A stretch of DNA of 25,394 nucleotides from JASHUC01 sp035606175. GTDB taxonomy: Bacteria > Pseudomonadota > Gammaproteobacteria > Steroidobacterales > Steroidobacteraceae. Below, piece after piece: positions 1 through 8,331 of the stretch. The position numbers and the translations under genes were made by a program. The notes under the pieces are model-generated. The model was given only the letters and a program-made list of their open reading frames with translations, did no database searches and had not been told where the DNA came from. Position 1 is the first letter of the stretch. The number at the start of each line of letters is the position of its first letter. Location of the stretch: contig DATNFW010000028.1 in NCBI GenBank assembly GCA_035606175.1, positions 1 through 25,394 of the forward strand. The letters are read 5' to 3'.

Positions 1-554
1 GTGTGCACCTTCTTCATGTAGGCGACGGCCTCTTTGGCGGAGCGCAGGTCGGGTTCGGAGACGATCTCGATGAGCGGCGTGCCGGCACGATTGAGATCGA
101 TGCCGGTGGCCCCTGGCAGCCCCTCGTGCAGCGACTTGCCGGCGTCCTCCTCGAGATGCGCGCGAGTGATGCCGATGCGCTTGCGCGTCCCATCGTCGAG
201 CACGATCTCGAGGGCGCCGCGCGCAACGATCGGCAGCTCGTATTGGCTGATCTGATAGCCCTTGGGGAGGTCCGGATAGAAGTAGTTCTTGCGCGCAAAC
301 ACCGATCGGGCAGCGATCTCGGCACCGATTGCAAGACCGAATTTCACGGCCATGCGCACCGCCGCACCATTGAGCACCGGGAGCACCCCCGGGTAGCCGA
401 GGTCGACGAGATTCGCCTGCGTATTGGGCGGGGCGCCGTACGCGGTCGGGGAGCCGGAGAAGATCTTCGAGTGTGTCGCGAGCTGCGCGTGGATCTCGAG
501 CCCGATGACGGTCTCCCACTCACCCCGCGCAGGCTCAGTCGCCGTGTCACTCAT
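1..554 (-). CDS. gatB: Aspartyl/glutamyl-tRNA amidotransferase subunit B, 5' part only
   Basis: This is the N-terminal 184 codons of GatB; the rest lies beyond the left edge of the window. In GatCAB, GatB binds misacylated Glu-tRNA(Gln) or Asp-tRNA(Asn) and activates the side-chain carboxylate with ATP before amidation. The translation begins MSDTATEPARGEWETVIG and continues LEIHAQL, the hallmark GatB start, followed by typical GSPTAYGAPPNTQ and NYFYPDLPKGYQIS stretches. The ATG at 554-552 overlaps the end of gatA by 8 bases (ATGAGTGA), so translational coupling is likely. It is the last visible gene of a gatC-gatA-gatB operon. Identity is secure; completeness cannot be judged. Confidence 0.95.
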   Translation of the reverse strand, partial: MSDTATEPARGEWETVIGLEIHAQLATHSKIFSGSPTAYGAPPNTQANLVDLGYPGVLPVLNGAAVRMAVKFGLAIGAEIAARSVFARKNYFYPDLPKGYQISQYELPIVARGALEIVLDDGTRKRIGITRAHLEEDAGKSLHEGLPGATGIDLNRAGTPLIEIVSEPDLRSAKEAVAYMKKVH

Positions 555-2007
555 AGCCGGGCGGTATCCTTCGGTGCCAGTCCGTCTCGCGCTGATAAGC
601 GTGCGCGGCTGCAAGCAGCCGCTCCTCCGCGAAATGCGGTCCGATGATCTGCAATCCGACCGGCAGCGCTCCGACGAAGCCGCACGGGATCGACACGGCG
701 GGCAGGCCCGCGAGATTGGCGCCGATCGTGTAGATGTCGTTGAGATACATCGTGACCGGGTCGGAGGTTTTCGCGCCGAGCTCGAAGGCCGGCGTCGGCG
801 TCGTCGGGCCCATGATCGCGTCCACTTCGCTGAAGGCACGCTCGAAATCGTTCGCGATCAGCTGACGGACCTTCTGCGCCTTGAGGTAGTACGCATCGTA
901 GTAGCCCGCCGAGAGCACGTAGGTGCCGGTCATGATGCGACGTTTGACCTCCGCACCGAATCCCTCACCCCGTGAGCGGCGGTAAAGATCGGTGAGGTCC
1001 CTCGGGTCCTTGCACCGGTACCCGAAGCGCACGCCGTCGTAGCGCGCGAGGTTCGATGAGCATTCGGCCGGAGCGACGACGTAGTAGGCGGGCACCGAGA
1101 GACCGATGTTCGGCAGGCTCACCTCGCGGATCGACGCGCCGAGTCTCTCGTAAACCGTGAGTGCGTCGCGGACGCGCTGCGCATTGCGCGAATCGAGTCC
1201 CGTGTCGAAGAATTCCTTGAGCACTCCGATCTTGAGCCCTGCCATCGGCTGCCCGAGAGCGGCCACGTAGTCGGGCACGGGGCGGTCGACGCTCGTCGAG
1301 TCGTGCGAATCGAATCCCGCGATCGCGCCGAGGAGGAGCGCAACATCCTCGGCAGAGGTTGCGATGATCCCGCCCTGATCGAGGCTCGAGGCAAACGCGA
1401 TCATGCCGTAGCGCGACACGCGCCCGTAGGTGGGCTTGAGCCCGGTCACTCCGCAAAGGGCGGCGGGCTGGCGGATGGAGCCGCCCGTATCGGTCGCGGT
1501 CGCAACCGGTCCGAGACGTGCCGCGACCGCCGCTGCCGAGCCGCCCGATGAGCCCCCCGGTACGAGCCGCGGATCCCAGGGATTGTGCACGGGGCCGTAG
1601 AAGCTGGTCTCGTTCGATGAGCCCATCGCGAACTCGTCCATGTTCGCCTTGCCGAGCATGACCATACCCGCGGCCTTGAGCTTCGCCACGACCGTCGCAT
1701 CGTAAGGCGCGACGAAGTTGTCGAGCATTCGCGAGCCGCACGTCGTCCTCACGCCGTCCGTGCAGAAGATGTCTTTGTGAATGATCGGCAGTCCGAGGAG
1801 AGGTCCCGTGCGGCCGGAGGCGAGCGCTCGATCGGCTGCAGCGGCTTGAGCGAGCGCCGTCTCGGAGGTCACTGAAACGAAGGCATTGAGGGTCGGCTGC
1901 GCCGACTCGATGCGCTTCAGCAGCAGCCGGGTGAGCTCGACGCTCGAGAGCTCCTTGGCGCGCAGGGCAGCCGCGAGCTGCGTGAGCGTTTTCGCGTGCC
2001 AGCTCAT
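547..2007 (-). CDS. gatA: Glutamyl-tRNA(Gln)/aspartyl-tRNA(Asn) amidotransferase subunit A
   Basis: GatA is the glutaminase subunit that releases ammonia for the transamidation done by GatCAB. The 486-residue product is normal full length. It belongs to the amidase-signature family, and the Lys-cisSer-Ser triad is visible: K78 in LPIIHKDIF, S153 in the GGSSGGS motif and S177 in TDTGGSIRQP. The start ATG lies 5 bases after the gatC stop, and the stop overlaps the gatB start. Nothing looks damaged. The alternative, a free-standing amidase, is unlikely because of the gatC and gatB neighbours and the family-specific MDEFAMGSSNE stretch. Confidence 0.97.
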   Translation of the reverse strand: MSWHAKTLTQLAAALRAKELSSVELTRLLLKRIESAQPTLNAFVSVTSETALAQAAAADRALASGRTGPLLGLPIIHKDIFCTDGVRTTCGSRMLDNFVAPYDATVVAKLKAAGMVMLGKANMDEFAMGSSNETSFYGPVHNPWDPRLVPGGSSGGSAAAVAARLGPVATATDTGGSIRQPAALCGVTGLKPTYGRVSRYGMIAFASSLDQGGIIATSAEDVALLLGAIAGFDSHDSTSVDRPVPDYVAALGQPMAGLKIGVLKEFFDTGLDSRNAQRVRDALTVYERLGASIREVSLPNIGLSVPAYYVVAPAECSSNLARYDGVRFGYRCKDPRDLTDLYRRSRGEGFGAEVKRRIMTGTYVLSAGYYDAYYLKAQKVRQLIANDFERAFSEVDAIMGPTTPTPAFELGAKTSDPVTMYLNDIYTIGANLAGLPAVSIPCGFVGALPVGLQIIGPHFAEERLLAAAHAYQRETDWHRRIPPGYE

Positions 2008-2012
2008 CCGTG

Positions 2013-2297
2013 CTACTCGATCACTTTCGGGACGATGTAGAGGCCCGCCTCGGCGCGCGGCGCGTTCGCTTGATAGCGATCGCGCTCGTCGCGCTCGGTT
2101 ACCTCATCGGGGCGCAACGCCTGCGAGAGTCCGGCGAGCGGATGCGCCATCGGCGCGACGCCTGCGGTGTCGGCGCGATCGAGCTCGCCGACGAGGCCCA
2201 GAATGCGCGTCAGGCTCTCACCGTAGGCGGCGAGCTCCGGCTCATCGAGCTCGAGCCGCGCGAGGTGAGCAATTGCGGCGACACTATCGCGATCCAT
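2013..2297 (-). CDS. gatC: Glutamyl-tRNA(Gln)/aspartyl-tRNA(Asn) amidotransferase subunit C
   Basis: GatC is a small scaffold that wraps around the GatA-GatB interface and stabilises the amidotransferase. The 94-residue product has the usual length and pattern: an N-terminal VAAIAHLARLELDEPELAAY segment and a C-terminal segment ending in GLYIVPKVIE. It is the first gene of the gatCAB operon, 135 bases from mreB and divergent to it. No clear Shine-Dalgarno sequence precedes the ATG. A gatCAB operon diverging from mreB also occurs in Pseudomonas, which supports a gammaproteobacterial host. Confidence 0.95.
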   Translation of the reverse strand: MDRDSVAAIAHLARLELDEPELAAYGESLTRILGLVGELDRADTAGVAPMAHPLAGLSQALRPDEVTERDERDRYQANAPRAEAGLYIVPKVIE

Positions 2298-2340
2298 AAG
2301 TCTGATCGAGTTCGCAAACTACGGAAAAAAACGGCGCGGA

Positions 2341-2369
2341 ATCATACACCTCGCCTTGTAGTATGTCGT
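2341..2369 (-). promoter_or_regulatory. Candidate sigma70 promoter for gatCAB
   Basis: On the minus strand an ACGACA box (2369-2364) is followed after 17 bases by a perfect-looking TATGAT box (2346-2341). Transcription would start near 2334, leaving a leader of about 37 bases before gatC. The element overlaps the plus-strand mreB promoter candidate, so the two may compete for polymerase. This is pattern matching only. Confidence 0.4.
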
Positions 2370-2384
2370 GTGCGTTGATATGTT
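2356..2384 (+). promoter_or_regulatory. Candidate sigma70 promoter for the mreB operon
   Basis: TTGTAG (2356-2361) and TATGTT (2379-2384) are separated by 17 bases, a good sigma70 match in an otherwise GC-rich region. The expected start point is near 2391, about 40 bases before the mreB ATG. It overlaps the divergent gat promoter candidate. Confidence 0.4.
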
Positions 2385-2431
2385 ACGCGCCACTTTCGGG
2401 GGTCCCGGCCCGGTCGCGTCCTAATCCCTTC

Positions 2432-3475
2432 ATGCTCAAACGGTTGCGCGGTTATTTCTCCAGCGATCTGTCGATCGATCTGGGCACGGCGAACACGCTC
2501 ATCTACGTGCGCGACAAGGGCATCGTGCTCAACGAGCCCTCGGTCGTCGCGGTACAGGATGAGCCGACCCGCGGCGGCAAGGTGATCGTCGCCGTCGGCT
2601 CCGAGGCGAAGATGATGCTCGGCCGCACACCCGGTCACATCACCGCGGTGCGTCCGATGAAGGACGGCGTGATTGCCGACTTCACGTACACCGAGAAGAT
2701 GCTGCAGTACTTCATCAACAAGGTGCACGGCAACCGGATGCTGAAGCCCTCCCCGCGCGTGCTCGTGTGCGTGCCTTTCGGCTCGACCCAGGTCGAGCGG
2801 CGCGCGATTCGCGAGTCGGCGGAAGGTGCGGGGGCGCGCAACGTCGCGATCGTGAGCGAGCCGATGGCGGCGGCGGTCGGCGCGGGGCTGCCGGTGCACG
2901 AGGCGCGAGGCTCCATGGTGCTCGACATCGGCGGTGGCACCTCCGAGGTCGCGGTGCTGTCGCTGAACGGCATCGTCTACGCTAACTCGGCACGGATCGG
3001 GGGCGATCGGTTCGACGATGCCATCATGAATTACGTGCGCCGCAATTACGGCATCCTCATCGGGGAGGCGACGGCGGAGCGCATCAAGATCGAGATCGGC
3101 TCCGCCTATCCCGGCCAGCAGGTGCGCGAGCTCTCCGTCAAGGGACGCAATCTCTCGGAGGGGGTGCCGCGCAGCTTCACGTTGAACAGCAACGAGATTC
3201 TCGAGGCGCTGCAGGAGCCACTGCAGAGCATCGTGAGCGCCGTCAAACAGGCGCTCGAGCAGACCCCGCCCGAGCTCGGCGCCGATGTGGCCGAGCGCGG
3301 CATCGTGCTCACGGGCGGCGGCGCACTGCTGCGCGACATCGACAAGCTCCTCACCGAGGAGACGGGGCTGCCGGTCGTCGTCGCCGACGATCCGCTCACG
3401 TGCGTCGCGCGCGGCGGCGGTCGCATCCTCGAGTTGATGGACGAGCTGGGGCCGGGACACTTCGGCCTCGAGTAG
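2432..3475 (+). CDS. mreB: Rod-shape-determining actin-like protein MreB
   Basis: MreB is the bacterial actin that forms membrane-bound filaments and steers lateral cell-wall synthesis. I chose the ATG at 2432, giving 347 residues, the same length as E. coli MreB. An upstream in-frame start at 2363 would add 23 residues and would lie inside the promoter candidate. The protein opens MLKRLRGYFSSDLSIDLGT, including the membrane-binding amphipathic N-terminus. Nucleotide-binding motifs are visible: phosphate-1 around D16 (DLGTANT), phosphate-2 around D165 (DIGGGTSE) and the adenosine motif LTGGGALL near residue 312. It leads the mreBCD-mrdA-rodA run. Confidence 0.97.
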   Translation: MLKRLRGYFSSDLSIDLGTANTLIYVRDKGIVLNEPSVVAVQDEPTRGGKVIVAVGSEAKMMLGRTPGHITAVRPMKDGVIADFTYTEKMLQYFINKVHGNRMLKPSPRVLVCVPFGSTQVERRAIRESAEGAGARNVAIVSEPMAAAVGAGLPVHEARGSMVLDIGGGTSEVAVLSLNGIVYANSARIGGDRFDDAIMNYVRRNYGILIGEATAERIKIEIGSAYPGQQVRELSVKGRNLSEGVPRSFTLNSNEILEALQEPLQSIVSAVKQALEQTPPELGADVAERGIVLTGGGALLRDIDKLLTEETGLPVVVADDPLTCVARGGGRILELMDELGPGHFGLE

Positions 3476-3483
3476 ACGAGGCC

Positions 3484-4635
3484 GTGCCTGGATTCGCCGC
3501 AGGCGCCTACCGACCGTCGCCGGGACGCGGAACCTCCCCCGGCTTCCGCTTCACGCTGTACGCGATCCTCGCGGTCGTGCTCATGTTCGTCGATCAGCGC
3601 CGCGGCTGGCTCGCGGAGGTGCGTTATCTCCTGAGCGGCGCTGCCTATCCGCTGCAGCTCGCCGTGAGTTCCCCCACTGAGGCGTGGCGCTGGCTGGAGG
3701 CGACTTTCGCCACGCGGGCCTCGCTCGAGGCGGAGAACGCGCGGCTCGAGCGCGAGGAGCGCACGCTCGCGATGCGGTCGCAGCGGTTCGAGGCGCTCGC
3801 GCGCGAGAACGGTGAGTTGCGTGGACTGCGTGAGGCGCTGCCGGATGTCGCCGATCACTGGATGGTCGCCGAGGTCGTCGAGGTCGAGCTCGACAGCTCG
3901 CGCCGGCGCGTGCTGATCGATCGCGGCGCACGCAACGGAGTCTTCAAGAACCAGGTCGTGATGGACAGCCACGGGCTCCTGGGCCAAACGATGCACGTCG
4001 GACCGTGGAGCGCCGAGGTCATTCTGATCACCGATCCCGAGCACGCGGTTCCGGTCGAGATCGAGCGCACCGGAGTACGCACCATCGCCGTCGGCACGGG
4101 CGAAAACCAGGCGCTCGCCTTGCCGTATCTGCCGGCCAACGCCGACGTGAAGCCCGGGGACCTGCTGCTCACGTCGGGGCTCGGCGGGGTGTTCCCGCAG
4201 GGCTATCCGGTCGCGCGCATCACCGATGTGCGGCGCGATGCGGTGCAGCCGTCGGCGCTGGTGCGGGCTCGTCCCCTTGCCGAGCTCGACCGCATGCACG
4301 AAGTCATGCTCGTTTGGTTCAAGGGCGACCACCCCGCAGCTCCCACCCCCGCCTCCGCCGCGAGCTCGGTGCGGAAGGACCTGCCGAGCGGCGACCCCGC
4401 GTATCAGCCACAGCCCGTGCCAGTGCGGCCGAAACCGGCGCCGGCCGACGCCAAGGCGCCGCCTCATCCGAAGTCAAACGAGCTCGAGGCGAAAGCCGCG
4501 CCGCGCCCGAAAGCGGTGCCAGGCGCCAAAGCCGCCCCGGGAGCCAAAGCCACACTGGGCGAGAAAGCCGCGCCCGGTCCGAAGGCCGCCTCGACGGTGG
4601 CCGCTCCAGCGAGCCCAGCGGAAGGCAACCAGTGA
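3484..4635 (+). CDS. mreC: Rod-shape-determining protein MreC with a long Ala/Lys/Pro-rich C-terminal tail
   Basis: MreC is a periplasmic scaffold that binds and activates PBP2-RodA. The GTG at 3484, eight bases past the mreB stop, gives 383 residues. Layout: a short N-terminal segment, one membrane helix around residues 22-37, a coiled coil around 75-118 (LEAENARLEREERTL), then the beta-rich core ending near 280 with VMLVWFKGD. Residues 284-383 form a tail rich in Ala, Lys and Pro with repeated PGAKA-like units, which is not part of the conserved core. The stop overlaps the mreD GTG. An in-frame start inside mreB is possible but unneeded, because the transmembrane segment already sits at the correct distance from the GTG. 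Confidence 0.93.
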   Translation: MPGFAAGAYRPSPGRGTSPGFRFTLYAILAVVLMFVDQRRGWLAEVRYLLSGAAYPLQLAVSSPTEAWRWLEATFATRASLEAENARLEREERTLAMRSQRFEALARENGELRGLREALPDVADHWMVAEVVEVELDSSRRRVLIDRGARNGVFKNQVVMDSHGLLGQTMHVGPWSAEVILITDPEHAVPVEIERTGVRTIAVGTGENQALALPYLPANADVKPGDLLLTSGLGGVFPQGYPVARITDVRRDAVQPSALVRARPLAELDRMHEVMLVWFKGDHPAAPTPASAASSVRKDLPSGDPAYQPQPVPVRPKPAPADAKAPPHPKSNELEAKAAPRPKAVPGAKAAPGAKATLGEKAAPGPKAASTVAAPASPAEGNQ

Positions 4636-5111
4636 ACATCCGGCATGTCGAGCCGAGGGGACGGATGGTCTTCACCGCCCTCGTCGGACTGCTCCTCACG
4701 ATCCTGCCGCTGCCGCCGTGGCTTGCGTTGCTGCGTCCTGCGTTTCTCGTCCTGACGGTACTCTACTGGTCGATCGCCGCGCCGCGCGCCGGTGGGCTCG
4801 CGCTCGGCTTCGCCTCGGGGCTCACGCTCGATGTGTTTCGTGGCGCGGTTCTCGGACAGCACGCCCTTGCACTCAGCACCATCACATACGTGGCCGTGCG
4901 CGAGCATCAAAAGATCCGCTCCAAGCCTGCCTTTCAGCAGATGCTTATCGTCCTCGGAGCCCTGATCGTCTACGAGTTCATCCTGTTTGCGATCGACGGC
5001 TGGAGCGGGCACCCGATGACGAGTCCTCTGCGCTGGGTGCATGCCGCAACCGGCGCCCTCGTTTGGCCGCTCGCGACCGCGCTGCTCGAGCGCACCCACT
5101 CCCGTCGCTAG
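4632..5111 (+). CDS. mreD: Rod-shape-determining membrane protein MreD
   Basis: MreD is a small multi-spanning inner-membrane partner of MreC in the elongasome. The GTG at 4632 overlaps the mreC stop (GTGA) and has a GGAAGG Shine-Dalgarno about six bases upstream; it gives 159 residues, close to the 162 of E. coli MreD. Several hydrophobic helices are visible: roughly residues 13-28, 32-50, 53-66 and 102-121, with another near the C-terminus. The LTLDVFRGAVLGQHAL stretch is typical of MreD. A later ATG at 4665 is possible but lacks a comparable ribosome-binding site. Confidence 0.93.
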   Translation: MNIRHVEPRGRMVFTALVGLLLTILPLPPWLALLRPAFLVLTVLYWSIAAPRAGGLALGFASGLTLDVFRGAVLGQHALALSTITYVAVREHQKIRSKPAFQQMLIVLGALIVYEFILFAIDGWSGHPMTSPLRWVHAATGALVWPLATALLERTHSRR

Positions 5112-5123
5112 CGGGCTCCTCGC

Positions 5124-7190
5124 ATGGTCCGGGGAGTCAGAATCAAGGATCACGGAGCCGAGCAGCGGCTGTTCCTCGCTCGCTCGCTCGTCGCGGGCCT
5201 GCTGATCGCGATCGCGACGGTGGCGCTCTTCGGCCGCCTCTATCTCCTGCAGGTCATCCGTCACGACTACTACACGCAGCTCTCGCAGGCGAACCGCGTG
5301 CGCGTCGAGCCGATCCCGGCCGCGCGCGGCCTGATGCTCGATCGCAATGGCGTGGTGCTCGCGAGCGGCCAGCCCGCTTATCAGCTCGAGCTCGTGCGCG
5401 ATGACGTTCCCGATCTCGACTCGACCCTCGAGAGGCTCGCCGCGATCGGCATGATCTCCAGCGACGATCTGCCCGAGCTCAAGCGCACGATCCTCTCGCG
5501 GCAGAGCTTCGACAGCGTGCCGATACGGCTGCACATGTCCGATGAGGACGCGGCCCGCTTCGCGGTCGTGAGGTTCGAGTTCCCGGGTGTGGACATCAAG
5601 ACCCGCGAGACGCGCTTCTACCCGTTCGGCCCGCTCGGCGTGCACGCGCTCGGCTATGTCGGGGCCATCAGCGAGCGTGATCTCGCGCGCATCAACAGTG
5701 CCGCGTACGCCGGCACGACGCTCATCGGCAAGACCGGTGTGGAGAGCGCGTTTGAGAAGCCGCTGCACGGAACCAACGGATTCCGCGAAGTGCTGGTGGA
5801 TGCACAAGGCCGTGCGGTGGACAAGCAGGGAGGGCTCGCGTTTGGCCTGCGAACGCAGGCGCCGGTCGCCGGCAAGGACATGCTCCTCGCGCTCGACCTG
5901 AAGACCCAGCAAGTCGCGGAACAAGCGCTCGGCGATCGCCGGGGTGCGGTCGTTGCACTCGATCCGCGCAACGGGGATGTGCTCGCGTTCGTGAGCCACC
6001 CGGGGTTCGATCCAAATCTCTTTGCCCGCGGCATCAGCCGCGCCCAGTACGCCGCCCTGGCGAACGATGCCGACAAGCCGCTGCTCGATCGCGTGCTCCG
6101 CGGCACTTACGCCTCGGGCTCGACCATCAAGCCGGCGCTCGCGCTCGCCGCCCTGACGGATCACGCCGTCGATCCGAATCGCAAAGTCTTCTGTAACGGT
6201 ATCTTCCGTCTGCCGGGGAGCCGTCACGTGTGGCGCGCGGACAGGACCGATCCGCGCGGCTGGATCGGCCTCGCGGAGGCGATTTCCCGCTCCTCCGACA
6301 TCTATTTTTATGGGCTCGCGGCGACGCTCGGAATCGACCGCATTGCGGCGTTCCTCGGTCCCCTCGGCTACGGCAGGGTCACGGGCATCGACATCGGCGG
6401 GGAGAAGTCGGGTCTGCTGCCGACGCCCGAATGGAAGCGCAAGGCGTTCAGGCGCCCCGAGGATCAAGTTTGGTTCCCAGGCGAGACGGTCAATATGGGC
6501 CTCGGCCAGGGCTATCTCCTCGTGACGCCGCTGCAGGTGGCGCATATCACCGGCGTCATCGCGGAGCGGGGCCGTAGCTTTCGGCCGCGGCTCGTCAAAG
6601 GCATGCGCGACCCCGGCGGTCACGTACGCTGGCTCGCTCCCCTCGAGGACAAGCCGATCTTGGGGGTCGCCGATGCGGACTGGAACTTCGTGATCAACGC
6701 CATGATCGGCACGACCAAGTGTGACCGGTACTGCGGGACCGCCTGGGTCGCATTCCGCGGAGCCGCGTACACGGCCGCGGGCAAGACCGGAACGGCGCAA
6801 GTATTCACCGTCGCTCAGAATGCGAAGTACAACGAGAAGATGGTGCCGGAGCGGCTGCGCGATCACGCCTGGTTCGTCGCCTTCGCACCCGCCGAGGCGC
6901 CACGCATCGCGATCGCCGTGCTCGTGGAGAACGGCGGATTCGGCGCGAGCGCCGCCGCGCCGGTCGCCCGCCAGGTGATGGATGCGTATCTGCTCGGCCC
7001 CGACGGCAAGCTGAAGCCGCAATTCGTGCCGGCGCCAGCCGCAGGTCCCACGCCCGATACGCGCACTGCCCGCGCGCTCAAGCGAGCTCCCGCGCCCCGA
7101 ATCGCTGCGGTCGCCCGGGTACTGGCTGCATCCGGCGCGCCCGCGCTCGCCGATACGCGCGCTCTGAGCGGGCGGGAGTCGTTGCGGTGA
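5124..7190 (+). CDS. mrdA: Peptidoglycan transpeptidase PBP2 (class B, elongation)
   Basis: PBP2 cross-links peptidoglycan during lateral growth and works as a pair with RodA. The 688-residue product has one N-terminal membrane anchor (about 22-42), a pedestal domain including PAARGLMLDRNG, and a transpeptidase domain. The active-site motifs are S333-T-I-K336, S392-S-D394 (SxD is the PBP2 form of SxN) and K556-TGT. The sequence before the active serine is YASG where YPPG is more usual. The protein extends about 60 residues past the usual end with a Pro/Ala/Arg-rich tail. The ATG at 5124 lies 12 bases after mreD and its stop overlaps the rodA GTG. Confidence 0.97.
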   Translation: MVRGVRIKDHGAEQRLFLARSLVAGLLIAIATVALFGRLYLLQVIRHDYYTQLSQANRVRVEPIPAARGLMLDRNGVVLASGQPAYQLELVRDDVPDLDSTLERLAAIGMISSDDLPELKRTILSRQSFDSVPIRLHMSDEDAARFAVVRFEFPGVDIKTRETRFYPFGPLGVHALGYVGAISERDLARINSAAYAGTTLIGKTGVESAFEKPLHGTNGFREVLVDAQGRAVDKQGGLAFGLRTQAPVAGKDMLLALDLKTQQVAEQALGDRRGAVVALDPRNGDVLAFVSHPGFDPNLFARGISRAQYAALANDADKPLLDRVLRGTYASGSTIKPALALAALTDHAVDPNRKVFCNGIFRLPGSRHVWRADRTDPRGWIGLAEAISRSSDIYFYGLAATLGIDRIAAFLGPLGYGRVTGIDIGGEKSGLLPTPEWKRKAFRRPEDQVWFPGETVNMGLGQGYLLVTPLQVAHITGVIAERGRSFRPRLVKGMRDPGGHVRWLAPLEDKPILGVADADWNFVINAMIGTTKCDRYCGTAWVAFRGAAYTAAGKTGTAQVFTVAQNAKYNEKMVPERLRDHAWFVAFAPAEAPRIAIAVLVENGGFGASAAAPVARQVMDAYLLGPDGKLKPQFVPAPAAGPTPDTRTARALKRAPAPRIAAVARVLAASGAPALADTRALSGRESLR

Positions 7191-8326
7191 TCTACGAGGA
7201 GCTGACGGACGCCTCACGCGCGCGTCGCACCCTCACGGGCACCGCGCGAACGCTACTCGCTTTGAAGCTCGACGGGCCGCTCCTCATCGGTCTGGCACTC
7301 ATCGCCGTCTACGGACTCGTCGTGCTCTACAGCGCCTCCGGGCGCAGCGTCGGTACCGTGATGCGCCAGGCCGGACATCTCGCGATGGGCACCGCGGCGA
7401 TGCTCGCTCTCGCGCAGGTCAATCCGAACGTGCTGCGCCGCATCTCGCCGTGGCTGTACGCGCTCGGCATCGTGCTCCTCTTCGTGGTCGGGGCGATCGG
7501 CTACATCGGCAAAGGCGCACAGCGCTGGCTCGATCTCGGTGTGCTCCGCTTCCAACCCTCGGAGATCATGAAGCTCGGTGTCCCGATGCTTTGCGCGTGG
7601 TACTTGCGCGAGCGGGCGCTGCCGCCGAGCCTGCTTTCGCTCGTGCTGCTCGCAGCGCTGATTCTGCTGCCGTCGGGACTGGTCGCGATGCAGCCCGACC
7701 TCGGCACGGCTGCACTCATCATGATGGCGGGAGTCCTCGTCGTCATCATGGCGGGGCTGCAGATGCGCGTCATGGCGGGGCTAGCCCTGGTCGGCGCGTT
7801 CGGCGTGTGGGTCGGCTGGCACTTCATGCACGGCTACCAGAAGGAGCGCGTGCTCACGTTCATCAATCCGCAGTCCGATCCCCTCGGGGCCGGCTACCAC
7901 ATCATCCAGTCGACGATTGCGATCGGCTCGGGCGGGGTATTCGGCAAAGGCTGGATGAACGGCAGCCAGGCGCAGCTCGACTTCCTGCCCGAACGCTCGA
8001 CGGATTTCATTTTCGCCGTGATTGGCGAGGAATTCGGGCTGCTCGGTCAATGCCTGCTGATTCTGCTCTACGTGTTCGTGGTCGGACGGGCGTTGTATCT
8101 GGCGACCCAGACGCAGGACACCTTCTCACGCTTGCTCGCAGGCAGCATCGCACTCACGTTCTTTGTATACGTCTTCATCAACACCGGTATGGTGAGCGGA
8201 TTGCTGCCTGTCGTCGGCGTGCCGCTGCCACTCGTGAGCTACGGCGGGACCTCGATGGTGACCCTGCTCGCCGGCTTCGGTATTCTGATGTCGCTCTACT
8301 CGCACCGGAGGCTGATCGGCTCATAG
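7187..8326 (+). CDS. rodA: Peptidoglycan glycosyltransferase RodA (SEDS family)
   Basis: RodA polymerises lipid II into glycan strands and is activated by its partner PBP2 and by MreC. The 379-residue, multi-spanning protein has the SEDS signatures: AQRWLDLGVLRFQPSEIMK with E126, and INPQSDPLGAGYHIIQS with D231, which aligns with the catalytic Asp of E. coli RodA (D262). It also has the C-terminal LPLVSYGGTS motif shared by RodA and FtsW. The GTG at 7187 overlaps the mrdA stop and has GGGAG about nine bases upstream. RodA rather than FtsW is chosen because of the mre/mrdA context and the NPQSDPLGAGYH signature. Confidence 0.97.
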   Translation: MIYEELTDASRARRTLTGTARTLLALKLDGPLLIGLALIAVYGLVVLYSASGRSVGTVMRQAGHLAMGTAAMLALAQVNPNVLRRISPWLYALGIVLLFVVGAIGYIGKGAQRWLDLGVLRFQPSEIMKLGVPMLCAWYLRERALPPSLLSLVLLAALILLPSGLVAMQPDLGTAALIMMAGVLVVIMAGLQMRVMAGLALVGAFGVWVGWHFMHGYQKERVLTFINPQSDPLGAGYHIIQSTIAIGSGGVFGKGWMNGSQAQLDFLPERSTDFIFAVIGEEFGLLGQCLLILLYVFVVGRALYLATQTQDTFSRLLAGSIALTFFVYVFINTGMVSGLLPVVGVPLPLVSYGGTSMVTLLAGFGILMSLYSHRRLIGS

Positions 8327-8331
8327 TGGAC

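Noticed and set aside
4464..7217. 917-residue minus-strand open frame antisense to mreC, mreD and mrdA
   Set aside because: It mirrors well-identified plus-strand genes, is Arg/Glu/Ala-rich without domains, and such frames are usual in high-GC coding DNA.
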